In this document: positions 22,595 through 30,371 of the stretch, in pieces
How positions within the stretch are numbered: position 1 is the first letter of the stretch
Layout: the number at the start of each line of letters is the position of its first letter
Virus record (IMG/VR): IMGVR_UViG_3300046777_003402
Span: 1 to 31,911 of that record
DNA: 31,911 nucleotides
Direction: 5' to 3' (one strand)
Source of the DNA: a virus
Made by a program: the position numbers and the translations under genes
The notes under the pieces: model-generated
Databases searched by the model: none
The model's input: the letters and a program-made list of their open reading frames with translations, nothing else
What the model was told of the DNA's origin: nothing

Positions 22595-24196
22595 ATGAAT
22601 CATTTTACTAGACGAGAATTTTTAGCAACTACCGCTATTTCCAGTGCTGGAGTATTAGCTGCCTTAGCTTCTGGAGAAGTTGCAAATGCAGCAGGTACAA
22701 ATAAAAAATTTAGAATTGCTACGATGCAGCAGACTAGACCAGCAACACCTTGGATGGTGCAAGACGCTGGCGGTGCAGGAATACTTGGGATGGTTGGGGA
22801 ATGGCTTATTTGGCAGAAGGTAGATGGTTCGTTAGAACCAAGAATTGCTGAATCGTGGAAAGCAATTAATGGTGGAAAGTCTTGGATTTTTAAACTTCGT
22901 AAAGGTGTTAAATTCCATGATGGTGCAGAAGTAACAGCAGATGATGTTATCTATACATTTAAATCACATATTGATCCAAAAAATATTTCTGCTCAAAAAG
23001 GAAACTTCAAAAACTTATTTGATGAAAATGGTTTAGTAAAAATTGACAAATACACTGTAAGATTTGACTTATTAGCTGCAAATGCCAACTTTCCATACTC
23101 TGTAGCTTCAACAAGTTATGGTGCATGTATAATGAAAAATGGAGCAGATGGTGGAATTGCATGGGCTGAAAAAATGATTTCAGCTGGTCCATGGATTATG
23201 GTTAGCCACACTCAAAACGAAAGAACAGTATTTAGAAAAAATAAAAATTATTGGGCTAAAAATACATCAAGTTTTGAAACAGTTGAACATATTCAATTTG
23301 CGTCTGTTAATTCAGCTACTCCTCAGTTACTAACTGGTGCAGTTGATGCTGTAATAAATATTACACCTTCAGTTGCAATTGCGCTTCCAAAAAAGAAGTT
23401 TAAGATTCAACAGATTCCATCTGCAACATCTTTGCACATACACATGCGTTGTGATTGGGGTCCATTCAAAGATAAAAGAATTCGTCAAGCAGCAGCATTA
23501 ACTCTTGATAGAGAAGCTTATATTAAAGGAATCCTTAAAGGAGTGGGTGGAACTATAGCAAATGATAGTGTTATGGATTCATATCCAACAGCTGACAAGT
23601 CAGTGCCACAACGCCAAAAAGACCTTGTTAAGGCAAAACGTTTAATGAAAGAAGCTGGAGTTCCAAATGGTTTTGAAGTAGATCTTTCCACTTGGGGCAG
23701 AGATGACATCAAGTCATTAGCTCTTTATATTAAGAATTGTTTTGCTGAAATTGGAATTAAGGTTAACTTAAAAATTGATGGTTCTGATGGTGGCGGACTA
23801 TTTTTCTATACATATGAGCCAGGAGTGTCAATTAAAGGCAAAGTATATGAATATGATAATAATTCATGGTTAGCTTCTAATCTTGGAATATCAGATTGGG
23901 TTGGTCGCGGAGTACCAGACCAGAATCTAATGCGTGAGTTTAGATCAACTGGAGACTGGAATGCATCACACATCAATAGCCCTAAGCTTGATGCAGCTAT
24001 AGATGAATACATGTCTGCTCTAACTTTTGAAAAGAAGAAGGCTGCTAGCAAAAAAATACAAGAAGTAATGTTGGATGAAACACCTGTTATTATTGTCTAT
24101 AATACTAATTTATTGGTTGCTACTAGAAATAATTTGTCAAATGTTAAAGTCAATGGTATTAGCCAAATTGATATGTCAACTTCTAAAGAAGTCTAA
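22595..24196 (+). CDS. Tat-exported oligopeptide ABC transporter substrate-binding protein
   Basis: A 533-residue family-5 extracellular solute-binding protein. A Tat signal (TRREFLATTAISSAGVLAAL) is followed by an ANA cleavage region. Typical family motifs follow: LEPRIAESWKAINGG, FKLRKGVKFHDGAEVTADDV, IRQAAALTLDREAYIKG and an AEIGIKV stretch. Such proteins deliver peptides or nickel to a membrane permease, none of which is encoded here. ATG 22595 is chosen so that the protein starts at the signal peptide. Its size is normal and it looks intact. It is out of keeping with a phage genome, hence probably a host-derived metabolic gene. It converges on the next gene with 9 nt between stops. Confidence 0.9.
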   Translation: MNHFTRREFLATTAISSAGVLAALASGEVANAAGTNKKFRIATMQQTRPATPWMVQDAGGAGILGMVGEWLIWQKVDGSLEPRIAESWKAINGGKSWIFKLRKGVKFHDGAEVTADDVIYTFKSHIDPKNISAQKGNFKNLFDENGLVKIDKYTVRFDLLAANANFPYSVASTSYGACIMKNGADGGIAWAEKMISAGPWIMVSHTQNERTVFRKNKNYWAKNTSSFETVEHIQFASVNSATPQLLTGAVDAVINITPSVAIALPKKKFKIQQIPSATSLHIHMRCDWGPFKDKRIRQAAALTLDREAYIKGILKGVGGTIANDSVMDSYPTADKSVPQRQKDLVKAKRLMKEAGVPNGFEVDLSTWGRDDIKSLALYIKNCFAEIGIKVNLKIDGSDGGGLFFYTYEPGVSIKGKVYEYDNNSWLASNLGISDWVGRGVPDQNLMREFRSTGDWNASHINSPKLDAAIDEYMSALTFEKKKAASKKIQEVMLDETPVIIVYNTNLLVATRNNLSNVKVNGISQIDMSTSKEV

Positions 24197-24205
24197 TAGC
24201 TTATT

Positions 24206-25303
24206 TTATAATGCAAACTTGGTGAATTCTTCACCAGTGTCTTCGTGGTTCTCAAACTGAATAACGCCCATTTCTTCAAAGCGATGGCGCAACCACTTGT
24301 CGTTGCGGTCAAGTAGTCCGAGCTTCTTGCAGTTCGGAACAATCTTGGCAAAGAGCATCTGCTGAAAGAATATTCTTGTTGGGTCATTAATAAATAATGG
24401 TATTACCTCTCTGGGGTTAATGCCCATATTTTCCCAGACTTCTTGTTGCAAGAAACGGTCGCGCATACGAATGCTTGCTTCAAAGGCAAACTCCTGACGA
24501 TCTTTAATCTCAAAATCGGTCATTCCGTCGTAGACCTCTTTTAGGCTGAGCACACCGAAAGCAACGTGACGTGCTTCGTCGCTCATGACATAGCGAAGCA
24601 ATTTCTTCAACAACGGTTCGCCAGTGAGTTCGTGCATGTAACCAAATGCAGCAAGTGCAAGACCTTCAACCATGATCTGCATTCCGAGGTACGTCATGTC
24701 CCAACGGTTATCGGTGATAATGTCGTCAAGCAATAATTGGAGATGTGCATTCACTGGATACATGCCGCCAAGTTTTTCATTCAAGTACTTTGCGAACACT
24801 TCTACGTGACGAGCTTCGTCCATCACTTGAGTTGACGCGTACAACTTTGCGTCATACCAAGGAACCGTCTCCACAATCTTTGCTGTGCAGATAAGCGCAC
24901 CTTGTTCACCATGCAAAAACTGCGACAGCATCCAACGGCGACCTTCAATACCAAGTTCAAGCCACTCTTTGTCGCCCCACTTAGCAAGTGGTGTATTTAT
25001 GTAAACTGATCTATCGATACCTTCTCCAACAGCAGCTTGGTCTTCTTTTATTACTTTTTCTAAATCAACTTCAGTTTCCCATGGAAGATCTAATTCACCA
25101 TTCCATTGGCCAACTTTTGCTTTTTCGTACAATTTACGTAATTGCGGACGAGCCAATGAGTAGTCCCAGGTAAATACGCTATCGGCGTTGCTTTTTGCTG
25201 AATGACTCATCTCATTTGGATCAGTTTTTGGTACACTCAAAATAGCATCAATATCGTTTATATCTAAACGACCTATTATTTCTTCGTTTGTTTTTTGCGT
25301 CAT
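24206..25303 (-). CDS. Ferritin-like / R2-like diiron protein
   Basis: A minus-strand protein of 365 residues. The diiron ligand set of the ferritin/ribonucleotide-reductase-R2 superfamily is visible: Glu in FLHGEQGAL, E-x2-H in MDEARHVEVF, Glu in IMVEGLALAAFG and a second E-x2-H in SDEARHVAFGVL. It may be an oxidase/oxygenase rather than a true R2, since no C-terminal R2 tyrosine tail is seen. The second ATG (25303) is preferred as AAGGA is 6 nt before it but abuts the first. G+C is about 45-53% per 60-base line in much of the gene (32/60 at 24541-24600) but near 32-37% in the 5' part (19/60 at 25201-25260), suggesting a mosaic or recent transfer. Confidence 0.85.
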   Translation of the reverse strand: MTQKTNEEIIGRLDINDIDAILSVPKTDPNEMSHSAKSNADSVFTWDYSLARPQLRKLYEKAKVGQWNGELDLPWETEVDLEKVIKEDQAAVGEGIDRSVYINTPLAKWGDKEWLELGIEGRRWMLSQFLHGEQGALICTAKIVETVPWYDAKLYASTQVMDEARHVEVFAKYLNEKLGGMYPVNAHLQLLLDDIITDNRWDMTYLGMQIMVEGLALAAFGYMHELTGEPLLKKLLRYVMSDEARHVAFGVLSLKEVYDGMTDFEIKDRQEFAFEASIRMRDRFLQQEVWENMGINPREVIPLFINDPTRIFFQQMLFAKIVPNCKKLGLLDRNDKWLRHRFEEMGVIQFENHEDTGEEFTKFAL

Positions 25304-25340
25304 ATTCATTCCTTTATAGTAACAGCGCCTATCTATATGA

Positions 25341-25346
25341 TATACT
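25341..25346 (+). promoter_or_regulatory. -10 box for a leaderless transcript
   Basis: TATACT ends 6 nt before the ATG at 25353, in the 49-nt divergent gap with the diiron gene. No ribosome site precedes that ATG. Confidence 0.6.
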
Positions 25347-25352
25347 ATCCCA

Positions 25353-25724
25353 ATGGGAATGTTTGACTATGTAGATATTAACCATGATTTGCCCATGCCG
25401 GCAAATGCAAGTCCTGAGCATATTGTATTTATTAAAAATGCAATAGCTGCTGACAACTTTCAGACTAAAGACTTTGAATGCATGCTAGATGTTTACTATC
25501 TTGATAGAGATGGTTTTATGTACAACAAAGTTGGCGACCAATACAACGAGTGCTATGTTCATCAACATGTTAGATGCTATACTTATATTAAGATTCCATC
25601 CGAGGATGCTAGGTACTGGCTAGAATATGATCTTAAATTTACAGATGGAAAGCTTGAAAAAGCTACTGCTGTTGATTGGAATAAAATGAATGCATTTAAA
25701 AAGATAGATTTAGAACTTGAATAG
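25353..25724 (+). CDS. Conserved phage-type protein (MGMFDYV start)
   Basis: A 123-residue protein opening MGMFDYVDI and containing FQTKDFECML and DRDGFMY, a combination I recall from a widespread uncharacterised phage family. Two further cysteines, no catalytic pattern. It is read from a leaderless promoter. Its 3' end supplies AGGA for the following gene. Function unknown. Confidence 0.7.
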   Translation: MGMFDYVDINHDLPMPANASPEHIVFIKNAIAADNFQTKDFECMLDVYYLDRDGFMYNKVGDQYNECYVHQHVRCYTYIKIPSEDARYWLEYDLKFTDGKLEKATAVDWNKMNAFKKIDLELE

Positions 25725-25734
25725 GAATAATAAT

Positions 25735-25953
25735 ATGACATATACTGAGATCTACAAGCAGATACTTGAATCTGTAAAAAAAGACGGCTACCCAGAAAAT
25801 GCTCAAGTAATTGCTGCAAAAAATATAACAGATGCGCTATGGCAAATGCACATACTTTTTAATAGTCCTAAAAGTGTAGCTTCTGTAAACACTTTAAATA
25901 CTATTAAAGATATTATTGAAAATCGGTTTAACGAACCAATCAAATTTGGCTAA
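25735..25953 (+). CDS. Small hypothetical protein
   Basis: A 72-residue helical protein; the ATG at 25735 is 8 nt past AGGA. Pattern YTEIYKQILESVKKDGYPEN followed by helices, no cysteine. Ends before tRNA-Gly. No family recognised. Confidence 0.6.
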   Translation: MTYTEIYKQILESVKKDGYPENAQVIAAKNITDALWQMHILFNSPKSVASVNTLNTIKDIIENRFNEPIKFG

Positions 25954-25986
25954 TTATTTAAATTCAAACTGGTTTTCTGAATAATT

Positions 25987-26061
<75 letters not shown>

Positions 26062-26083
26062 TTTTATAGCATTTGATTACTAT

Positions 26084-26106
26084 TTTGATATAACCAAAAT
26101 ATCAAA
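26084..26106 (+). promoter_or_regulatory. Hairpin or operator before a small zinc-protein gene
   Basis: TTTGATAT (26084-26091) and ATATCAAA (26099-26106) are perfect inverted copies around AACCAAA, directly followed by the GGGG ribosome site. It could be a repressor site or an RNA hairpin limiting translation. Confidence 0.5.
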
Positions 26107-26115
26107 GGGGTAGTC

Positions 26116-26319
26116 ATGGCCGGCAAAAAACCAGCAAAAGTAAATTCAGGTAATAAAACAGTACAGCCAACCTTACCAGGTAAAGCCACATATTATATGG
26201 CTGCTTTAAAGGGCGTTTTTCATATTTGCCCTAAGTGTTCTAAAAAAACAGGTCGTGGTATAGTATATGAAGACCAAAATCAACTATATTGCTCAAGAAG
26301 ATGTGTGACAACAGCATAA
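26116..26319 (+). CDS. Small zinc-binding protein
   Basis: A 67-residue protein. After a basic, Pro/Lys-rich tail (MAGKKPAKVNSGNK) come CPKC and CSRRC, a C-x2-C...C-x3-C zinc site like that of small treble-clef or MYM-type fingers. AAAGGGG precedes the ATG. Probably a nucleic-acid or protein-interaction module. Confidence 0.65.
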   Translation: MAGKKPAKVNSGNKTVQPTLPGKATYYMAALKGVFHICPKCSKKTGRGIVYEDQNQLYCSRRCVTTA

Positions 26320-26338
26320 TTTTTAAAAGGATATTTTA

Positions 26339-28093
26339 ATGGCAAAAACTCCGCATCGTGCAATACAGATAGGTCTTGCTGGCCAACAATTTCAGAATCC
26401 TTCTGGAAAAGTTGATAGTCGTTTTAGTATGGTCGGTGCTAGTGGTATAGATATTAACCATGGTTGGAAAATCCACGCTGACTTTGAAAAGCAAATTGCT
26501 TTAGATGATTTCTTTTATGCCATGGGTAGATCTGCAACTGGTGAAATAACTGATGCAAAAACTGCGAAACAAATGGACACCTTACTTGGCAAAGTTGGTA
26601 TGTCTTATGATGAGTTTAAAAATGGGTTTATTGGAGATCAATCTAAAAAACTTGATGGGGCAGGGCTCATTGGTACAATTGGTGGACAAAAAAAATACAT
26701 GCATCCGTTGCCAGTGCTTGAAACTATGGGCGTCATGGAAGATCTTGGAATGCAGTACAAACTTTCTGGAGGGTATGGTCAAGGCAGACATCTTACAGCC
26801 TATCCACAAACTTTAGAAAGAAGAGATCAAGTTATAACCGCTCTCAATGAAAGAGTAGGCGGAATGCTGCAGTCCCAAGGAGATCGTACTTATAGGGCTG
26901 GGCTTGGATCAACTGGGGCAAAAAATGCACCACTATCTGGTTTTGTTTCTGGTAGATTTACCACAGATTATGCTGATATAAATCCAGATGGGACTCCAAA
27001 TTTTCGCGAATCATCATCTGGTCCAACAGAATCCAAATATTCTGTTTCTGGAAAAGTTTCCGAAAGAGAAGCACAAAGGATTAATAATGTTTTGGCAGCA
27101 GAGCCAGCATTTCAAGAGATTTTGCATGGTTCGCCTGGATATAAGTCACCTTATGCAACAATAGAAGACGTATTTGAAAGAAGAGTGTCTGGAGCGATAC
27201 CCCCTAGCCCGTACTCTAAAGAAATGGACGAAGAAATAGTTTATGGCAACACTAGGCCATCTAGAGCTCCTGACCCAATAACAACAAAAATTGCAAAAAC
27301 ATCTGAAGAAGCAAAAGCTGTTACTGCAGCTGTAGCTACTCCGGTTAAAAAAGCAGATATAACTGTAACCGGTCCAGTTGAAAAAGCAGATGTAACTCAA
27401 CCTGCACCAAAAGCTATTATTGAAACAACAAAAGATGGTAGACCAGTTCTTAAAGTTGGAACACCTGTAAAAAAAGCTGAAGAACCAATCGCTAAAGAAA
27501 GAAAAAGAATACCATTAAAAGCCGGAAAAGTTATTGAAACAAAAGATGCGGCAAAAGGTGGATCAGACATAGATGATAAAAAAATTGATATGAGTGGCGT
27601 TTTAGACGACGCTCTAAGCGTTGCCACTTCACCAAAAGAAGCTTCAGAAGCTTTAGCAGAAAAAGCTAAAGAAAAGATGGATCCAACTAAAAAAGTAGAA
27701 GAAAGAGTTGAAAAAGAAAAAGAAAAAGCTCAAGAACAATTATTAGAAAATATCATAGAAACAGATAATGCTAGATTTAGAAGTGCTGCAGGCAAAGCGC
27801 CAGTTGATACTGCTTTCAAGAAAAAACTTGTTGAAGGAATAACTAGTGTTACAGGCAAAGCTCCAGGAAGAACTACTATGGAAATACTTGATGCTAGTGA
27901 GGGTTTAGCGGGAAGTGTTATATCAGCAGCAAAAAATGGAAAAAATCTTAGACTTGCAGGAACCGCAGCATTGCTTTCTGTAGCTGGTTTTGCTATAGGT
28001 AAAGGTAGAGATAAAATTGGAAATCAGCCAGATGGCCCAATGGGCCCAGATGAAGCTTCAAATTTGAGAAGAAGCTTAATGTCTGATGGTTAA
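26339..28093 (+). CDS. Large unrecognised protein, possible structural role
   Basis: A 584-residue, cysteine-free protein behind AAAAGGATATTTTA. Residues 1-300 are a globular, Gly-rich part with many short motifs and no match I know. Residues about 325-400 are Lys/Ala/Pro/Val-rich with near repeats (VKKADITV, VEKADVTQ, VKKAEEP), then a charged helix (EKAKEKMDPTKKVEERVEK), and near the end a Gly/Ala hydrophobic helix (TAALLSVAGFAIG). Lack of cysteine, size and low-complexity linkers would suit a virion or internal protein; this is a guess. The end recalls the Gly/Ala segments of the minus-strand genes at 21709-22423. Confidence 0.65.
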   Translation: MAKTPHRAIQIGLAGQQFQNPSGKVDSRFSMVGASGIDINHGWKIHADFEKQIALDDFFYAMGRSATGEITDAKTAKQMDTLLGKVGMSYDEFKNGFIGDQSKKLDGAGLIGTIGGQKKYMHPLPVLETMGVMEDLGMQYKLSGGYGQGRHLTAYPQTLERRDQVITALNERVGGMLQSQGDRTYRAGLGSTGAKNAPLSGFVSGRFTTDYADINPDGTPNFRESSSGPTESKYSVSGKVSEREAQRINNVLAAEPAFQEILHGSPGYKSPYATIEDVFERRVSGAIPPSPYSKEMDEEIVYGNTRPSRAPDPITTKIAKTSEEAKAVTAAVATPVKKADITVTGPVEKADVTQPAPKAIIETTKDGRPVLKVGTPVKKAEEPIAKERKRIPLKAGKVIETKDAAKGGSDIDDKKIDMSGVLDDALSVATSPKEASEALAEKAKEKMDPTKKVEERVEKEKEKAQEQLLENIIETDNARFRSAAGKAPVDTAFKKKLVEGITSVTGKAPGRTTMEILDASEGLAGSVISAAKNGKNLRLAGTAALLSVAGFAIGKGRDKIGNQPDGPMGPDEASNLRRSLMSDG

Positions 28094-28129
28094 TTTTGCG
28101 CAAAAACAAAAACTGTAGTACTATTATTA

Positions 28130-28135
28130 TATAAT
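28130..28135 (+). promoter_or_regulatory. Possible -10 box
   Basis: TATAAT in the 63-nt gap before the first four-cysteine protein; no -35 at normal distance. The TGGAG ribosome site lies downstream. Confidence 0.4.
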
Positions 28136-28156
28136 TTTAACTAAAATGGAGTAAAT

Positions 28157-28489
28157 ATGTCTATTTATTGGCTAGCAGAATTTTTAGAAGATCTTGAACA
28201 AAAAGAGATGGCAAGCATGCCGCTACCGGAACTTGAGTTTGCCAACGCTTTGTTGTCCATTGCTGCAAAATATGGCAAACTTGCCAATAATGACGGTAAG
28301 GGCATTTGGGTTGGATACACTCCAGCTGCTGAAAACGACAATGCTGAAATGGGTGTTATGTGCAAAAATTGCTATTTACGTGAATCAGAAACAACATGTA
28401 AAATTGTAGCTCAAGAAATTGAACTTGGTGGTCTTTGCCGCCTTGCAGCAATTCCAGATGGATTAGTTACTCAAGGTGATAGAGAATGA
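28157..28489 (+). CDS. Four-cysteine (HiPIP-like) protein 1
   Basis: A 110-residue protein. The C-terminal domain has C-x2-C-x8-C-x12-C (CKNC...C...C) ending LCRLAAIP. The same motif with identical spacing is in the next gene. It resembles the cysteine pattern of small phage domains compared to high-potential iron-sulfur proteins, so a [4Fe-4S] cluster or zinc may bind. The N-terminal part is helical and acidic. Coupled to the next gene by an ATGA-type overlap of 4 nt. Confidence 0.65.
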   Translation: MSIYWLAEFLEDLEQKEMASMPLPELEFANALLSIAAKYGKLANNDGKGIWVGYTPAAENDNAEMGVMCKNCYLRESETTCKIVAQEIELGGLCRLAAIPDGLVTQGDRE

Positions 28490-28914
28490 AAAATGTTTGG
28501 CTTTCAAATTTAGACTACCAAGTCTATAAATTAAAAACAATTAACGAAGCTGCTTACAATAAATCAGATGATGATGAAGAAATGCCCGAAGACGATGAAG
28601 AAATGCCTGAAGACAAAGAAGAAGACGACGATGAAGAAGAAGGCCCAGAATCAAAGTTAAATAATCGTCAAAAAATGATGTATGAACTCTATGAAGAAGT
28701 CGTAGAGATGCATGGTAAATTTAACCAAACCGCAAAAGCTAATGGTGCACACTATGCGCCAGCATCAGCTAACCCTTTCAAAGATAAAGGAATGGCTTGT
28801 GCTAATTGCGTTTATTTTATCGGTGGTGGCGGATGTGAAATAGTCTCTGGCAAAATAGAGCCAATGGCTATTTGTAAGCTTTGGATTATCCCAGAAGAAT
28901 TGATTAAAAAGTAA
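28486..28914 (+). CDS. Four-cysteine (HiPIP-like) protein 2 with acidic repeats
   Basis: A 142-residue protein. Residues about 28-56 are an Asp/Glu-rich low-complexity tract with a repeated EEMPED unit, followed by a helix and then the four-cysteine domain CANC-x8-C-x12-C ending CKLWIIPEEL. It is a paralogue of the gene before it. It overlaps the ferredoxin start by 1 nt (TAATG). The three together look like a small redox or metal operon. Confidence 0.68.
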   Translation: MKNVWLSNLDYQVYKLKTINEAAYNKSDDDEEMPEDDEEMPEDKEEDDDEEEGPESKLNNRQKMMYELYEEVVEMHGKFNQTAKANGAHYAPASANPFKDKGMACANCVYFIGGGGCEIVSGKIEPMAICKLWIIPEELIKK

Positions 28915-29159
28915 TGAAAGTTTGGATTGATCAAGACTTATGCACTGGAGATGGACTATGTGCAGAGATAGCGCCAGATGTATTCCATATGATGCCGGAT
29001 GGTCTTGCATATGTCAAAGAAGGAACCAAAATTTATGCGGAAGCTGTGGGAAACCCACAAGGAGCCGCTGGTCTGGCATCTTTTTCGGAAGAAAGATTAG
29101 GAGACGTAGTTGAAGCAGCAGAAGAATGCCCAGGAGAATGTATCTTCATCGAACCATAA
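28914..29159 (+). CDS. Actinobacterial-type [3Fe-4S]/[4Fe-4S] ferredoxin
   Basis: An 81-residue protein with the ferredoxin layout used in actinobacteria to feed cytochrome P450s and other oxygenases: D-x-D-x-C10-TGDGL-C16-AEIAPDVF, and C72-P near the end. A fourth cysteine, C76, follows in ECPGEC, with unusual spacing. A 20-residue insert (around residues 45-65) separates the halves. It may donate electrons to the nearby diiron protein or the oxygenases; 2OG oxygenases do not themselves need a ferredoxin. Tightly coupled to the four-cysteine proteins. Confidence 0.85.
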   Translation: MKVWIDQDLCTGDGLCAEIAPDVFHMMPDGLAYVKEGTKIYAEAVGNPQGAAGLASFSEERLGDVVEAAEECPGECIFIEP

Positions 29160-29259
29160 TGAGTTAGACTATCTAACTCTTCAAGAAAAGCTTGAAGAAT
29201 TATGGAAGAAAGAAAAAGAGTTTTTAGAAAAACTTAATGTAGATCCAGGAACAAAATGA
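29110..29259 (+). CDS. Possible small coiled-coil protein (uncertain)
   Basis: An open frame of up to 49 codons from TTG 29110, overlapping the ferredoxin gene, through to a TGA that overlaps the next ATG (ATGA). The second half is a credible helix (LQEKLEELWKKEKEFLEKL). There is no ribosome site, and the same DNA forms two tandem hairpins, so this may equally be untranslated structured RNA. Confidence 0.35.
   Translation: MKQQKNAQENVSSSNHNELDYLTLQEKLEELWKKEKEFLEKLNVDPGTK
29161..29198 (+). promoter_or_regulatory. Two back-to-back perfect hairpins
   Basis: GAGTTAG-ACTAT-CTAACTC (29161-29179) and TCTTCAAG-AAAAG-CTTGAAGA (29178-29198): stems of 7 and 8 bp with 5-nt loops, placed immediately after the ferredoxin stop. 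No T-run follows. Possible RNA processing, stability or attenuation element. Confidence 0.65.
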
Positions 29260-29954
29260 ACACCGTAGAATTCTACGAAAAAAATGGCTACGCTGTTTTA
29301 AAAAATGCAATTCCTATTTTTTTAATTGATGAATATGAAAAACTATGGTTATCACATCACGCTAAAGATGGAATAATAATTAATCACAATGGTTGGCAGA
29401 ACTCAAGTCCTTATTTAGAGCATAGAGAAATATTAGACATATTGTGTCATGAAAATATATTTCATTTTTTAAATGAACTAAATTCAAATCTTACTCTTCA
29501 TTTAGCTTTTACTAGTTGGATCTCTACAAGAAAGTCCTGGCACCAGGATTTCACTAAATCTGATAAAAATCAAGCTGATTCATACATAGGAGTTTGGGTA
29601 GCTCTAGATAGAATAGATCCAAATTCTGGTCCATTTCAATTTATACCTGAATCACATCTATGGGATATAGATTTTGATTTTATTTATTCCGATCAAAGTT
29701 CCGAAAAACCAGCCTTTCTCTTAGACGAAGAAATGAAAAAAAGACAGGCTTCAGGTTTTCAATTTACTGGAGATAAGGGTGATCTTATTATCTGGCACGG
29801 TCATACAGTCCATGCTGGAGGCATCCCAGTAGATTCTTCTTTACTGCGAAAGTCTTTGATAGGTCACTACGGAGTAATGGCAGAAAACGCAGTTCCTTAT
29901 GGGTCTGGCAGATTTTTTAATGATTCTAAGGCTGAAACTAATCTATATAAGTAG
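29256..29954 (+). CDS. Phytanoyl-CoA dioxygenase (PhyH)-family oxygenase
   Basis: A 232-residue 2OG-Fe(II) enzyme: H96-Q-D98 (WHQDF), GPFQFIPESHLW, distal H186 in TVHAGG and R198 for 2-oxoglutarate are all in place, and the N-terminal FYEKNGYAVLKNAI is typical of the family. It hydroxylates an aliphatic or small-molecule substrate; phage versions are seen in aquatic viruses. The substrate is not deducible. It starts in the ATGA overlap with the possible small frame before it. Confidence 0.9.
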   Translation: MNTVEFYEKNGYAVLKNAIPIFLIDEYEKLWLSHHAKDGIIINHNGWQNSSPYLEHREILDILCHENIFHFLNELNSNLTLHLAFTSWISTRKSWHQDFTKSDKNQADSYIGVWVALDRIDPNSGPFQFIPESHLWDIDFDFIYSDQSSEKPAFLLDEEMKKRQASGFQFTGDKGDLIIWHGHTVHAGGIPVDSSLLRKSLIGHYGVMAENAVPYGSGRFFNDSKAETNLYK

Positions 29955-29968
29955 AATTTGAGTATTAC

Positions 29969-29974
29969 TATAAT
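29969..29974 (+). promoter_or_regulatory. Possible -10 box before the membrane-protein cluster
   Basis: TATAAT, 21 nt before the ATG at 29995, with GGAGGG between. No clear -35. Confidence 0.45.
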
Positions 29975-29994
29975 CCTATACATTTGGAGGGATT

Positions 29995-30246
29995 ATGGAG
30001 CAACTTAAAAATATAATAATGCGTATTGTGGCAACTTTTGCAGCATCGGGTCTTGGAGTAATTGGTGCAGGTACGATAGCTGGTGTACCACTTTGGAAAG
30101 CAGTTTTTATGGCGGGTATTGCTGGAGTAGCAACGGTAATTGAAGGTCTTTCAAGAGCATTTTTGGATGATGGAAAACTTTCAGTTTCTGAGATTAATCA
30201 AGTATTTAACCAAGTAGATAAAAAGGCTAAGAAAGCCGTAGAATGA
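29995..30246 (+). CDS. Holin-like membrane protein
   Basis: An 83-residue protein with two hydrophobic helices (IVATFAASGLGVIGAGTIAG and AVFMAGIAGVATVIEG) and a charged tail with LDDGKLSVSEINQVF, which I associate with actinophage holin-type proteins. The ribosome site GGAGGG is the strongest in this end of the window. It begins a cluster of overlapping small genes for membrane or exported products, fitting a lysis cassette, although no endolysin is in view. Confidence 0.6.
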   Translation: MEQLKNIIMRIVATFAASGLGVIGAGTIAGVPLWKAVFMAGIAGVATVIEGLSRAFLDDGKLSVSEINQVFNQVDKKAKKAVE

Positions 30247-30371
30247 TGCACCAAAATCATGAAAAGTCTGAGTGTCAATGCCTGTATTGCAATTGTGAAA
30301 CCTCATGTTTGAACAGTTGTACTTGCAACGAATTAATGGGTTACAGTGCATGTACAAGTCATCACAATTAA
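30243..30371 (+). CDS. Cys-rich 42-residue microprotein
   Basis: ATG at 30243 in an ATGA overlap with the holin-like gene (a second ATG follows directly). Eight of 42 residues are cysteine, most within C-x-C and C-x2-C steps (ECQCLYCNCETSCLNSCTC), like a metallothionein or a multi-disulfide peptide. No signal peptide is seen. Its end overlaps the following lipoprotein gene by 22 nt. Confidence 0.55.
   Translation: MMHQNHEKSECQCLYCNCETSCLNSCTCNELMGYSACTSHHN

Noticed and set aside
27146-27627. Minus-strand frames opposite the large protein at 26339-28093
   Set aside because: Phe/Ser/Cys-rich shadows of Lys/Glu-rich codons, without starts or ribosome sites.
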